Origin: Isoetes taiwanensis
Lineage: Eukaryota > Streptophyta > Lycopodiopsida > Isoetales > Isoetaceae
DNA: 64,000 bases
NCBI GenBank assembly: GCA_021234155.1
Contig: JAJEKV010000113.1
Span: forward strand, 680,001 to 744,000
Direction: 5' to 3'
The translations under genes and the position numbers were made by a program. The notes beneath the pieces were generated by a model. It was not told the DNA's origin, ran no database searches, and saw nothing but the letters and a program-made list of their open reading frames with translations. Below, piece by piece: positions 28,805-41,520 of the stretch (its first letter is position 1; the number at the start of each line of letters is the position of its first letter).

Positions 28805-30310
28805 AATACCATCTTCTCAACTTGCTCGTATACTTCCTTCAGTTTCATAGAATCCGACCAAACACCATGTCCCAACCATCTACTTGCCCATTTCAGGATA
28901 TCAAAGTACCATCCCTTTTCTCTTGATTGTTCCAATGCAAGGCGTGGAAAACGATCTGAGTCCATTGCTAAGACTCTATTAATATACTTTATTGTCCGGC
29001 ATAAAGCATCCACTTCAAGAGGCAAAAAACCTGCTTCTGCCAAAACCATACAGTAAGGGGTTTGAATTTTAGCTCCAAATTCTTCCAATAAGAATCGTTT
29101 TTGCACTTTTTCAACCGCAACCCATCCTTTAATAGACAGACCTGGCCCCCAAATAGGACATCCATATAGCACAACCGGTTTCACCTGCACTCCATAAAGA
29201 AGCTTTCTCAATCGCCAATGCTCAAAATTATTAGATGTACATTGGTGGAACATGTTATATAAAGCTCTTAAACCTCCAGATGCACGTTTCTTGGCTGCTA
29301 GAGTCCACTTATAGTTGCTGGTCACTTCTATTCCCAGATATTTATATTCAGATACTTTCTGCAATGTTACTCCTCCAATGAAAAATTCTGTTTCATCATG
29401 TCCTCCAAGGACCAAGACTTTAGATTTAAGACATTAATCTGAAATTTTCTTTGTGTGAAAAAAGCATTTAATGCATCTTGAAGTCCGCTAGCATTCCTTG
29501 ATATAAGCACAATATCATCTGCAAACATCAACAATTGATCTGATCAATTCAACAAGTACTTGTTTATAGATGCAAGCAACTGCTTGTCTTAGTTCCGTAG
29601 GAACTTGTAGGTCATCCATCCTTGATGTAAGATCTTTCCTGTTTACCCTATCAAATGCTTTTGTCAAATCAATGAAAGCCAAATACCTCTTATTACATGG
29701 TCCTTTTGCTCCTTCAGTTATGACCCGCAGAGTAGCCAAGTGGTCCAGTGTGGAGTGCTCTTTTCTAAACCCTGCCTGACTTACTGCTCTACTGTGGGAA
29801 CCATCTGCCCAATGTGAGATCTTTTTCTCCAGCATTGATGCAAAAAGCTTTGCAAAAGAATTAGAAATCAAGATAGTTCTGTAATTTTTTACCTCATCTT
29901 TGTCTCCTGCTTTAAAGATCGGGATGACCCTATTCAAGCACCAGTCCTGTGGAAAGCCACCTCGAAGGAGGCATTCATTGCACAAATCAGCTAGCATAGC
30001 ATGAAGATATTCTCCTCTCCATTTAAATATTTCAATAGAGATGCCAAAAGAATCACTTGCTTTCCCATTTTGCATTCTTTGAAGTGTTCGTTGTACATCT
30101 TGGATACCATTTGGTCTATCTGTGGCATATTATATAGCTTTGTAACCCAATTCAGTAGGTCCTCCCTTTGTATGTTCCCAAGAGATACATTATATTTGGA
30201 ACAATTCCAAAATCTCTTTGGCTCCAATTCTACATCATGCATAGCCTGTTCCTGGTGGTCTCGGTACCATGCTCGTTTTTTAGATTTCACTAGACTTTTA
30301 TAAATAAAGT
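28805..30310 (-). mobile_element. LINE, RT-bearing part, right of the chromovirus
   Basis: Minus-strand LINE ORF2 pieces: 30290-29991, 30075-29515 and 29415-28708 (the latter runs into the LTR). The element is 5'-truncated near 30310, with no endonuclease domain. Its 3' part continues at 13905-13644. Confidence 0.88.
28810..30290 (-). pseudogene. LINE ORF2 reverse transcriptase, broken
   Basis: RT motifs seen are NGKASDSFGISIEIFK, RVIPIFKAGDKDEVKNYRTI, QAGFRKEHSTLDHL and motif A FIDLTKAFDRVNR. Motif C, read from another frame, is LLMFADDIVLIS at about 29510-29545. The thumb and C-terminal region follow, with YKYLGIEVTSNYKW, VLYGCPIWG and VEKVQKRFL. Sequence corresponding to motif B (the GxxQG part) is missing between KQVLVELI and motif C, so there is an internal deletion as well as frameshifts. 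The protein would nick target DNA and copy LINE RNA. This copy is inactive. Confidence 0.85.
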
Positions 30311-30902
30311 TATCTAGCTAATAATTAGTGTACCTTGTAGATTGTAAGGGTCTCTTGGATGTAATATATTCATTGTGAACATGAATACTCATGGATGGTG
30401 GTTGCTTCATGGCTATCTCTTAGCCATTATAATTACACTTTGGTATGCTTAGATTTTGGGCATAACGTGGGTTCAAATACCACATGTTCAAGGTCATCTT
30501 CCACGCCATTCAAAATTGAGAGATATACTCTACCATAAAATGTCGGACATTAATAATGGATTCAACCTTGTAGTTTTAGAACCAAACAAATGTTTGCACA
30601 CTGGGGTGTCTCATTTTCGATGTCCCTTTTGTCCCCCAATTTAGTACTAAAATCAATAAAGGTGGTTGGAAATCTTGGAGGCAATTTCAAGTTTCATAGA
30701 AAACAAAAATAGCAATAAAAATTTGAATTCCTTGAATCTTGGAGAACCAGGCTACAGTGTGTGCATGTGTTGAGCCCCGATAAAGAAAACTAAAAGATCA
30801 ACGAAATCATCATTCTTGCTTCTCGTCTTTCGATATGTTCAAGGTTTGAATGGAATCAATGTATTGTGAATTATGAATTGGGCAAGGAAATAGCATTCCA
30901 CT
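30311..30902. other. Non-coding DNA
   Basis: No gene or clear repeat seen. It probably is the host flank of the truncated LINE. Confidence 0.35.
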
Positions 30903-30919
30903 GATATGTTTGAGTCCAG

Positions 30920-31080
30920 TTTTTTGGGTTGCCCTAAGGGGGAAAACCCTCATCCATGTGGGTCTGTGGCATAATCCAAGTATATGTCAGTATATGTTCG
31001 AAATATGCCAATAACTGCTCCAAACCCATTATTGACTGTAAACTGGCTGTCAATTATGTTGCTGGAAGTCATTCTGGAAG
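30920..31080. repeat. Dispersed repeat, copy 2
   Basis: Related to 11600-11760: GGGTTGCCCTAAGGGGG, then GTGGCATAAT, AAGTATATGTCAGTATATG, ACTGCTCCAAAC and TGTAAACTGGC in the same order. Confidence 0.55.
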
Positions 31081-31094
31081 CTAAAGGTTAGGAT

Positions 31095-31130
31095 GGATAG
31101 ATAGATATTATTTTAATGTCCACGGAGATC
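31095..31130 (-). mobile_element. LINE 3'-tail remnant with (GATA)n end
   Basis: On the plus strand GGATAGATAGATATTATTTT is followed by AATGTCCACGGAGAT. This matches the 3' terminal sequence of the LINEs at 39.1 and 57.6 kb, whose tails are other microsatellites. Confidence 0.55.
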
Positions 31131-34100
31131 TTGTGTGATTTCTTGAGGGATATGACTGTGATTAGGCTGTTTACTGAGAACTAACATTGGTATCAAAGCA
31201 AGTAGATATGCTCACTAAGGTGCTAATGGAATTTAAACTAGTGTCAAGCACAAGTAGCTGAGGAGGAGTTGTAAGGATAACGATGCAGCCTGTATATAAG
31301 ATTATTAGATGATAATGTGGCATTGGAGTTGCCAAAGGCTGCAGACATTTGAGCTATTGATCAGAGAAACAAGGAGTTCAATATGCAAGAGGTAAAGTGT
31401 GTAGGCTTGAATTGGCATTGTCTCAAATGCAGTCTTACAGTTTGGAATGGAGACCTTTAGGGATATGACCATGATTAGGTTGCTAGTTATCTTACTAAAA
31501 ATTAACAGGTGAGATACAGTTGTTTTAAGACTAGTGTATCACTTTTAGACCAGACACCATTTAGATCGAGTACTTTGCTCTTAGCAGGAACGTTCTGCGT
31601 TTCAGGGGAAGTGTTTTTGGGGAAGTGTTTTGCTAATTGCCAAGAAGTTCGATGGAACCGTAGAGCAAGCGCCAATTATAAAGTGCAATTGTCTTATGGT
31701 TGATGCTTAATTAGCAGGTAAATCCCCGAATGAAACATGGCTCTTATTGTTTCCTGGTGTGCGTTGTTAAGATGGTTTAGTAGTTCCTTTGTTTTGTTGC
31801 TAGACCCCATTATGGCTAGAGATGAAAGGCAGATTTGTTTGGGGATGTAGGACAACGTTATATTCATGCAAACAAGAGACTAATGTTTATTTAATTCTTC
31901 TTATTTTTTTGCTTTTTGTTTCCTTGTCTTGGACGATGGGACGTAGGCTTCCTCCATTGCCTTGATCTATTTGTTAGTCATTGGGCCATTGGTTTGGATG
32001 AAAGAATTGTTTGCTCGCCATAGATGGTGTAGATTTTTTTGGGGGGCAACAATTGAGAGCATCCATAAAACTGGCCGGCCCATAGGTTTTATGATTTTCT
32101 TAAAAACCCATATAAGGTGAACTTGAGCAATAAGAAACCTTAAATTGTGTAGTGTTCATGCCTAAATCAATCAAATCTCAACTAGCACTTTTTTTTTACT
32201 TCTTTTTAAGTGCAAATGTTATGCGTCGAAACTATTAATGATGATTGGTGGCCGTCCCACACATGATCTAAAAAAAAGCGCCAAAATTCAGCAAGTAATG
32301 TACTGGTCCTAGCCCCTTACGGCCCAATATTCATATTTTTGCATGTACGTACATGAAGCATGCATGCAGCATGCATATAAGCAATGGTTTGCTTCAAAGA
32401 GCATTTGCTCGAAGAAGGCTATGGCGAATTGGTGTGCGATTTCTTGATTTTCTTGTTCCCTGGCCAAGCCCATCTCCATTGGTTCTATATTTATTTGATC
32501 CGATTTCGCCACATTTCGAGATTTCACTACTCAGTGTACTTAAAAGGGACATTGAAAATACTCCAGGATTGCTCATGAATAAATATATATGCCTATAGTT
32601 GGTCATGAATATGGGGAATATGTGCGACACACTTTAGTTCAAGATGTTAAAAATGTGTAGAATATTAAGGTTGATATGTTTGTGTTGGGCAAATAACTGT
32701 TTGCACTTTATGTTAGCTCTTTTGTTGGTCATCATCCAAAGTTATTCTTGTAAGTTTCTTATAATGGTGTTTAGACCAAGTTGAGGTTTTGCTTCATATA
32801 GGCTTAGGAAAACTTACTTGTGTTCCATACAAGTAGTGATATGGCTATTGTTCTGTTATGTAATGCAGAATGGTTGAGGATTATTATCTAAAGAAACAGT
32901 ATTGCCTCATACCTTAATGCAACATACTCGAAACACTCAAATTTCTAGCTAGTGGCCCTGTTCCAAATTTTTGAATTAAAACTGAACTCAGGGGTAGCTT
33001 ACTTTACAGAAAAGGATACTTGACAATTGAGAATTGTGCTTTTCCATCTATCATACAACTAGGAGTATTGCAATTCTTATGGTAGAAATGGTTTTATTGG
33101 GTAACAAGTACGTAGTTGTTGCATGCATAAGCTACAAATTGATGTCATGTGGTCTATACGATATAATGATTTAGACAAGCACAGTTTGCTCAAATTATTT
33201 TGTTAATGCCACAAACTTAAATCCATATCATTGCCATGATGGCAACAATATATTCACGTGTCTATTTAATACAAAATCGGTGTTTAAAATTGATCAACAT
33301 CTCAAACAGACGATTTGAACCCAAATGATGTTAACTCGAATGTGCATATTTAAGTCAAAAAGCTTTGTTTGGCATTTCTCTTTTAATCACGTTAAATAGT
33401 CGAGGTTGAGACATTGAGTTGAATAAAATATTGTATGTGCTCAAAGCAATGTTGAGGTATGGAATAACGAGATAGGACTCTAGAATAATATTAGGGATCA
33501 AGGGTGAAGAGTAATATTAGAGGTATGTCCAGACCTAGAATAATATTTTAGGGATCAAGGGTGAAATTCTTGTTGAAAACAAGAATCAAGTATAAGTATT
33601 GTATTGTTTTGAAGTAGCAATTTTGATTGATTGTGAAAACATGACTTTGAAGTGTGATTTAAGCCATTTCACTCTCGGATCACGGAGGACAACCCTCCGT
33701 GCGTAGCACTTTGTTTAACTTTGTAAATCTTATGGTTTTCTTTTTCTATGTAACAGGGTTTATACCACACATGCACAGTAACTTTGTAGGAACTTGGACA
33801 CCTAGGTATACAGAGCACCAGATGTAGAGCTCTCTACAATCTGTAGTTGCTCCTGTTCCAAAAAAAACTTGGAAAGAACATATAATCATGTCAATGACAC
33901 ATATATTGCTGCAGGCATGTATTATGTAACTATGTGCCTTTTCATATTCGTATAATTTGGTGAAGATCACGATGCCCGCTATCTATTGTTAGGATACCAT
34001 TGTTGTGATGCCAACTAAATGCTATCTTTTTATTGTGCGAATATAGGTAGCAGACCATCAGTCTATGAATTCAATAGATGCATTTGAAGGTTCATGATCT

Positions 34101-34164
34101 CCCTGTAAGCATAAAACACCATATGATCAAGTTCAAGTTTCACTTTGTAGAGCTAATCATGACA
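31131..34164. other. Long stretch without a recognised gene
   Basis: AT-rich DNA with only short frames. A local duplication at about 33476-33570 repeats the AGAATAATATT and AGGGATCAAGGGTGAA blocks. A small hairpin (ACGGAGG with CCTCCGT) is at about 33681-33698. No domain, tRNA or intact transposon is visible. Confidence 0.4.
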
Positions 34165-34260
34165 TGTAACCATGCGGACTTAGTGGATGAAGGTAATTGG
34201 TATTTTGAACACATGATAAAAAATTATGGTCTCTTTCCTGATGAGGCCACATCTTTATGA
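34165..34260 (+). pseudogene. PPR fragment
   Basis: About 30 codons read CNHADLVDEGNWYFEHMIKN and YGLFPDEA, matching the C-terminal PPR pattern 'AC.HAGLVDEG..YF..M...YG..P'. The stop at 34258-34260 and unrelated flanks show it is a remnant. Confidence 0.65.
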
Positions 34261-35680
34261 GATATCATGCCAAGATGGCTATCAGGGCCTATCATGTGAT
34301 ATAATGTATGTGATGAGGCATAATATGACAAATGCAGTTGCTAGCATGACAAAGTACCTAGAGCAAGTTTCATTAGCCCTTGCAGTAGGTGGAGATTTAC
34401 ACTTTAAGTTCGTGAAGACCAATCACTATTGCAAGCAATAGAACGCCATTTTAACGTCTCGTATCAATAATGTTAATAAAACGTTGAATGAAAATGCAGC
34501 TGCGACATGCAGTATAAAGGATGAGGTATAGTCTTTTCTTATATTGGAATCCAACACTACTTTTTAGCATTGGCCTAACAATATATTTGTTTGCAGCACC
34601 TTCATCGCAAGGAGCATTTGGAGCGGTCAACCATTCCAGGACTAAAGGTTGGTCTGGGGAGTAGGGTGAGCATTTTTGCTAACAGCTTTTCTTCCAATGT
34701 GCAGGATCTGCAGTTTATCACAGATGGCAATACTCCTAGCAACTTTAGCAGTTTGCAAAAGCATTGGGCTACAAGTCTTCCTTTAGGAGGTACTGGGTAA
34801 TACAAGGATTTTTTCTTTTTTTTCCTGTCATGCAAATCTTAAACTATCATCAATGTGCTATAAATTCTTTGTACTATCACCGGATTTGCAGTCTTGATGT
34901 TTAGGCCACCATCATAGACCAGAAACACTATTCAAGATATTGGTTTGCTGGTTATCTTGCTCTTTCATACGACCAGGCCAGCATTAAGACTATAGCACAT
35001 CCAAGTGCCTTCAAGGTTTGATTGAACAAGTTGCATGCTTAAGTCCTGTTTGGGCTTTTGTTGGAGGTAACTGGTATTTTGGTCTTTCTTGATGAGGACG
35101 CTTTTTTTCTAGGTTGACCTATATCTTGACGAAGCAAAACCTTTGCTCCAAACTACTGTCAAACTAGTGTTTTGGATTGGAAGTCCTTGGAAGTGCATGC
35201 ATTAAATGCTATCGTGGTAGAAGAGGAGCTATAGATATGGGGAGAAAATTATACAAGGAATTATGATGGACAAATTTGAAACAGAGATTTGTATTCAATC
35301 AACATTTTTGCCTCCAAATACATGGTAAATTCTCAGTTTCTTGTTCCAATGTCATGCATTATCATCCTTATATTTATATTGCTAAACAATGATAACATGC
35401 ACCAAATGAAGAGCTAAAGTTTTGATTTAATTTTTTTGTCCAACTATTTTAAGTTGTATGAAAGGGAATAGAGCTTTAGATTGTTTATTGTTCACATGGA
35501 ACATTCGAACTTATTAAATTGCTATATAATTATTATTTTGAACCTAGTTTTACAACTATTACAAAATTATTGCACAACCAAGCCTACAACCTTCCTTGCA
35601 ATTCTAAGCTATCCACGCAGTGACTTTTCCAAATCGATGGTTGAGAAAATAGGAAAAGCAAAAAAAAAAAACCCCCGAAG
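34261..35680. other. Non-coding or unrecognised DNA
   Basis: A 69-codon open frame at 34591-34800 has no recognisable domain. Otherwise AT-rich sequence with no repeat I can define. Confidence 0.3.
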
Positions 35681-35682
35681 AT

Positions 35683-36390
35683 AGGAAGGAAGGAAGGAAG
35701 GAAGTATATTTTTACGTCGCACCACAAAGGCAGCGTCACGAAGGACATGCGACCACAAGTACAAAGAAAACAAAAAATACATTGCATGGGCCAAAGCCCG
35801 TGAGCACCATGGCCCGGATTAAAAAACCCCACTGGGGAAAAACCGTTGCCATGATGACCACAGATCCAAAAAGCTATGCTGCTGCAAAAAGCAACAAGCA
35901 TACCTCCAACAAACAGAACTTCAACAAACGCCCCCGAACCGTAACCTCTTCACAGCTAGGTGCCGAGTACTGGTGCGGACTCATGCACGCGCTAAACCTC
36001 CATCCTCTCACTAAAACCAGGGCAAATAGATGCTGATGCAGAGATCCTGGTGCCGACCCCCTGGAGTAACTCGATCAAACCACTAGACCATAAGAGCTGC
36101 CCCAGAAACAGGTAGAGTCCCAAAACCCCCATAGCAACGATCTGCAGAAAGGCGGTGACCGTGAGGGCACCGCTGAAGCTGAAAACCAACGCATCCAATA
36201 AGCCCAAGCGCCAGAAGCCCAGGCGCTCAGGGAAGGCGGCGCTCAGGGAAAACGCTCAGAGAAATCGCTCGGAGGAGGTGCATCCTCCAGCCCTGCGCCA
36301 AGGCGCCAGCACCCCCAGGCATGCTCGCAGGCGGACATCCACTCAGGCACCCACAGGGGCGCCATCCTTCACTGCCGAGAAGATGTACAT
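35683..36390 (-). mobile_element. LINE-like 3' region with (CCTT)n tail, antisense
   Basis: Plus-strand (AAGG)n at 35683-35704 is followed by TATATTTTTACGTCG, and then, at about 35813-35850, by CGGATTAAAAAACCCC with a GGGAAAAACCGTTGC block. The 3' regions of the LINEs at 39.1 and 57.6 kb contain the same succession. The GC-rich remainder to about 36390 has no identifiable ORF2 domain, so its extent is approximate. Confidence 0.6.
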
Positions 36391-37984
36391 TTTTTTTGCT
36401 TCTTCCATCGTGGTTTCTGAACTGCAAACCCAAAGCAAAGCCGGTTCTGCGAGTCTTTCTAGTTTTGTCTGCAAAAGAAATAATACTTCTTATTTGTAAT
36501 TCTTTTTTTTAGTTATTGGCCCATTACGATCTTTAGACCTGTGCTGGATTATTTGCAGTAGGAAAGATGAAGAAACTGCAATGGACCTGTGTCAGTACTT
36601 TTTTCAAAAATCTACGAATATTTGCAAATTTCGAGAAGTCCCTCAACATTGTCTTTTATTTTCTAGTATTATCATGCACATTTGCTTTTTTTCTTAGCAA
36701 TGATCTTGAATTCGACGAATCAAGCACGGAAGCAAGCAGGGCCAATCCACAGACTCTTTTACTTCAAATTGGGTATGTTTTTTTTTTTTTATCTACGTCC
36801 TCCTTTCTTCCAAAATTTTAGCGTGCCTGCCTCCCACCGAGCTTCTACTTCCATTAATTTACTTGGTTGCATCTGTTGCTCGGCTATGGTACCAGTAGTA
36901 CTTGTTCCCTAATCATTTATGGGGAGGGATCTTCTTCCTCTCGATCTCTTCCAAACCTAGCAGATCTCTTCATCTCAATCACTTCACTCAATCACGTCTA
37001 GATAGCCATCACGTCTGGCCCAATGCGAAACCGGTATTTGGTAAAATGGAGCATTGCCATCTACAGACATGGTTTCCATGAATCTTCTACTCTGCATTAT
37101 TTTTTCTTATTAACAAGCCAGAGTTCCAATGCTTCAGAGAACATAGAGGCTTTGGGAACAGGTTGAAACATGTAAAAAAACCTGTAGTCTCTGATCCCAT
37201 GGTATTCATCCTGACAGGTACGAATCCCTTATACATTGGTTATTCATACTAGCCATACAATGTCTTGCTTGCTTTTTCTTTCAATTTCTAATTGCTACAT
37301 CAGAAGCATAGCACAAGCATTACTTGTATTTATACTATATTACAGGTATTATGGCAAAGAAATTTGATAGAGGGATAGCTGGAGCGATCTGTATCAGATT
37401 AGGCAATGCTTATCATGACATGGAGCTGTTCATTGTCCATCAAGAGTGAGCAAGTTAATGCTAGCTTCATAGATTAAGTCTAGATCCAAAGATGACACGA
37501 TAGTACTAGACATTTTTTCAGCCTTGACAATGGTATTTGTTTTAGACTTAACATTAACAAAGAACCTTCTCAACCTTCTCAAATTGCTTCTCTTCTTTTG
37601 TTCGTGATTTTTTTTTTCTGTCGATGATACTTTTAACATGCCTATACTAGTAGCTTAGTTCCATATGGGGTTAATATTAAATCAAATATTACTTTGAATT
37701 GGAATAATACTTGCCATTGCTTAGAGCCTCCTAATAATGTTGCTCAGCCAATGCTTAGTTGAAACAAAGTTGCTTATCTAATAACTATTCATCATCTTGG
37801 CTTCATTTAGTTAGCTTAAAGTGAGACATTACTTTGAAAGGAAACAATACATTGCCATTGCTTATCAGTTGTGAAATATATTCTCTAAAATTATGATTTT
37901 TTCTGAAGGCGGTTGCACCTTCTGACTTTGAAAAGGTGTGCATTTCCTTTCCTAGCCTATTATTTATTTGTTTGGAGGTTTGCA
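36391..37984. other. Non-coding DNA
   Basis: AT-rich sequence with several poly-T/poly-A runs. A possible splice-acceptor-like stretch occurs near 37346, but I cannot assign an exon. Confidence 0.3.
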
Positions 37985-40611
37985 GAAGGATTTTAAAGCA
38001 TGGCTGATTCATTCATTGTGCAACAAAGGTACTGGTGTGCCTATGGGCCCGAAGACAAATCTGAGAACACTCATGTTGTGGAGGATCGACATCCCCCTCT
38101 AGGCCAAAGAAGGAAGAGGGTTGAGAGAGGGGAGGGTGTTCGAAGGGGCTGCCAATGTCATTTTACTTTAAAAAAGCTCTACCTTCTTTCCAATTGCACT
38201 CCAATTACCTACCACAAATGGGATCATATGAACCAGCAAGGTGCAATCTGCCACAGTAAAGCACTACCTATATGGCTCACGATTGAAAAGAAAGAATGGA
38301 TCAAATAGAAGCTAGTGCATTATGTAACACCTAGAATGGTGATGAACATCCACCAGGAGAGGATGAACTTGAAGAAGGAGCTAGTTGGATTGGATGGGCT
38401 TTGCAGGGACGACATGTTGAAGATGCATGAAATCTACAACATTGATAAGTTAGTGGCTCGAACTGTTTGGAAGTTGCATGAAGACCAAGCAACAAGCATC
38501 CATATGTGGGTAAAACAACACCAAGATAGTGTCTTCCACTACGAGCAAGATGACATCTTTCAACTTGGGGTCATGACTCCCATCCAGAGGGATGCCCTGC
38601 TGAGATTTGGGAAGGATAGGGCTATATACCTTGAGTCCACCTACAAGACAAACGAGAAGAGGTTTGGTTGCTCCTTTTGAGGTTCCTTGAAATCTAACAT
38701 TGTTAAAGTGTGTTTCTATTTACATTGAAGGTATTACCTCTTCACTCTCATTAGATTTGACAACCACTTCAATGGGATGCCACTGACTTGGATTGTCACA
38801 AATACCCAGAAGAAAGAGACAATAACTAGATGGCTAGAAGCCATGAAAGTGTGGGTTGAACCCCATGACTCAACATGGAAGCCCTCATATTTTATCACCG
38901 ATTCTTGTGATGACAAAATACATGAAATAAAAAGGTAACAATGTTTCCCTAGTTATTTCTTTTTGGGTTGTTTTAGTCCATTTTTGAACCACGTGTCAAC
39001 TTTCTCCACCGTAGGTCCCTAGCGTGTGTGTCCACCTTTGCATCTCGCATGTGAGAAGAGATTGGTTGAAGTGGTTGACAAGGAACGTGAATAGAATAGA
39101 ATAGAATAGTTTTTTTAACGTCCACGGAGACCAATAGGTCATGGGACCCATACAATGGGCTAGTATAATCATTACTACTAGGATTAAAAAACCCCTGCCT
39201 CGAAAGGTTTTCAAGGGAAAAACCTTTGCAGTAATGATGATACTAGACAAGCTTAGATAATGACTACTGAGGGCTCAGTAATTGCAGACGTTTATCTAGA
39301 ACCTCAAGTATGTATAATGCCAAGTCATGCACAGATGGTGCGCTGAGAAGTTGTGGAAGCGTGGAATGGAATGCTAAGGTCGAAAAATGATTCTGGACTA
39401 TCTCAAAAGCAGGGCAACTCAGAAGAGTATGGCTTTCATCATCAATAACCTGTAACTGGCAACAGGCACATAGTCTCGCTTCTCGCGGCAATTGCGGCCG
39501 CTCCCATCTACCTGGCTCAATCCGTAGCCTGTGGGACCCCGTGCGAATTGATGCAATAGCTACAAGCTTGTTCCTGGACAATGAAGCACGAGTATTTGAG
39601 AAACCAAATGTTTAAGGAGTTGGGCGAGATCGTATTTGGAACAAAGTGTCCCCCCAGGTAACAATGACTATGGGGATCATTATAATGAGGCTGTTAGACA
39701 AGAGGCCTTGAGAAAGTTGGAGATCCTAAAGAGAAATTACCCATAATATCTAAAGTTGTCCTCCTACATGAGTCAAGAGTGGACTCGCAATATTTGTGAT
39801 TGGGTCTTGGCCACAAGAATCTTTTCCCATTCCAATCACGAAACCAACGCTGCAATAGAGGCTTGGCACAAGGCACTAGAATTGCGCCTTCGGATTTCCA
39901 AGTCCCAACTAAAAGACAGGAGGATAGATTGGCTACTTCACATGCTTGTCCATGATGTCGAGAAACACATGGCATACTCTAGGTAATTAGTAGAAGTGAC
40001 TAAAGTTTGCATCTGTTTGTATGCACTAACACTCCATAGTGTATCATTTGCTTGCCAACAGGGGGATGAAGGATGCTGGTTTTGTAATAAACACATCACA
40101 AGAGCAAATTATAGAGTCGGCTATTCGAGGGGCTAGGCGAATTCCGGATGATGTAGTCACATTCATCGATCTCGGTGAACCGCCAACCCTACTTTGTTAA
40201 TGGGGCACATAGGAATTGGGCAAGTTGTGATTGCCCATGGGGTGCCAAGGGGAACGTTTGCAAACACCAGGTGAAGGTTATTCAACTGATCGACATGTAT
40301 AGGGACCAGGATCTCCTTAGAGTTCTAGGGTTCCAACATGGAAATGCATGTAGTGGCATGAAGCATTTGCACCCATGTGGACTTGGGGACACCCATGTCG
40401 ATATCCTTGAAGAGTCGAGGTGGACATAGTTAGCCTAGAGGATGATATTATACCTACGCCAAATGTTGGCTTGACAGTGGAAAATGCTAGGGCATCATTA
40501 GAATGTTGTGTTGCCAGGGTTATGGAGCGGGCCTCAAAGGATCCCACCCTCCTCATAGCCACGGAACTGATGTTGAGGCAGCTTGACACTAGACTTGAAA
40601 GGATAAACTAG
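37985..40611 (+). pseudogene. MULE/SWIM transposase-like gene, spliced, interrupted by a LINE
   Basis: An N-terminal exon (38000-38308) has GCQCHFTLKKLYLLSNC and a H...G..CH pattern. The frame 38315-38680 gives the middle region (HEDQATSIHMWVKQHQDS, AIYLESTYKTNEKRFG), and 38728-38936 the transposase core side (NGMPLTWIVTNTQKKE, SYFITDSCDDK). A donor GGTAAC at 38936 and an acceptor near 39008 lead to VHLCISHVRRDWLKWLTRNV. There a LINE has inserted (39089 to about 39600). Coding resumes at about 39640 with NHETNAAIEAWHKALELRL, an intron follows, and a SWIM finger CDCPWGAKGNVCKH ends the gene (40235-40277). Related multi-exon MULE/SWIM genes occur in non-seed plants. Frameshifts and the LINE make this copy dead. 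Catalytic residues cannot be confirmed. Confidence 0.75.
39089..39600 (-). mobile_element. 5'-truncated LINE with (GAATA)n tail
   Basis: The minus-strand frame 39581-39264 is a LINE ORF2 C-terminus: IRTGSHRLRIEPGRWER, LCACC and IDDESHTLLSCPAF. The 3' UTR contains CGGAGACCAATAGGTC and the terminal GGACGTTAAAAAAAC, then (TATTC)n at 39089-39109. It splits the MULE-like gene. No clean target duplication is visible. Confidence 0.82.
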
Positions 40612-40699
40612 GAGGAGGTCAATGACACAACCATAACATCTGTACCAGTGTTGAAGGAAGAGAAGACATATGGCATGAGTCTTGCCAGGGTGAAGCCAC

Positions 40700-40940
40700 T
40701 CTTCAAAATAGGAAGAGGGAGGCAAAGAAAAGGAAAAGTGATTGGAAGGAATTGGAAATGGAAAATCTTGCCTAGGTGTATTGGAAAATAGAACTGGAAA
40801 TGAAAATGGAAATGCCTTGGGGCATCAAGGTGTGTTGGAAAATAGAATTGGAAACGCAAAACCTTGCCTATGTATATTGGAAAATCGAATAAAATGGAAA
40901 TAGAAATGCCTTGTTCTATTAACAATTGGAATATAATATA
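40700..40940. repeat. Degenerate repeats of GGAAAATAGAATTGGAAATG
   Basis: About five irregular copies of a GGAAAATAGAATTGGAAATG-like unit separated by GCCTTG/CCTAGGTGT stretches. Probably decayed minisatellite. Confidence 0.6.
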
Positions 40941-40959
40941 GAATTGGAAATGGAAATTT

Positions 40960-41520
40960 ATAAATACTCCATGTACAAATACCATATACATACTTTATGT
41001 ATAAAAACTCTATGTATAAATACCAAATATTCTATGCATAAAAACTCTATGCTTAATTACTCTATGTATAACTACTCTATGTACAAACACTCCATGTATA
41101 TTTTATGTATAAATACACTATGTATAAATACTCTATGCATAGAAACTCTATGTTTAATTACTCTATGTATAACTACTCTATGTACAAATACTCCTTGTAT
41201 GAATATTGTATGTAGAAATACACTATGTATAAATGCTCTATGCATAAAAACTCTGTACTTAATTACTCTATGTATAACTTCTCAATGTACAAATACTCTA
41301 TGTATAAATATTGTATTTATAAATACACGATGTACAAATACTCTGCATAAAAACTCTATGTTTAATTATTCCATGTATAACTACTCTATGTACAAATACT
41401 CTATGTATAAATACAATATGGATAAATACTCTGTATAAGTATTCTATGTAGCACCATACTCTATGTATAAATAATATGTGTATAAATAATCTGTGTATAA
41501 ATACTCCAGATACCTTGGAT
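40960..41520. repeat. ATGTATAAATACTCT minisatellite with about 103-bp higher-order period
   Basis: Roughly 35 degenerate units of 15-17 bases (consensus ACTCTATGTATAAAT). A marker block AAACTCTATGTTTAATTA recurs at about 41042, 41143, 41248 and 41351, showing that groups of about seven units were duplicated together. Confidence 0.9.

Noticed and set aside
35992-36207. A small hydrophobic membrane protein
   Set aside because: It lies in the antisense GC-rich LINE 3' region and has no conserved motif or expression signal.
40926-41438. A 170-codon Met/Tyr/Cys-rich protein
   Set aside because: It is the translation of a TATGTATAAATACTC minisatellite and has no coding constraint.
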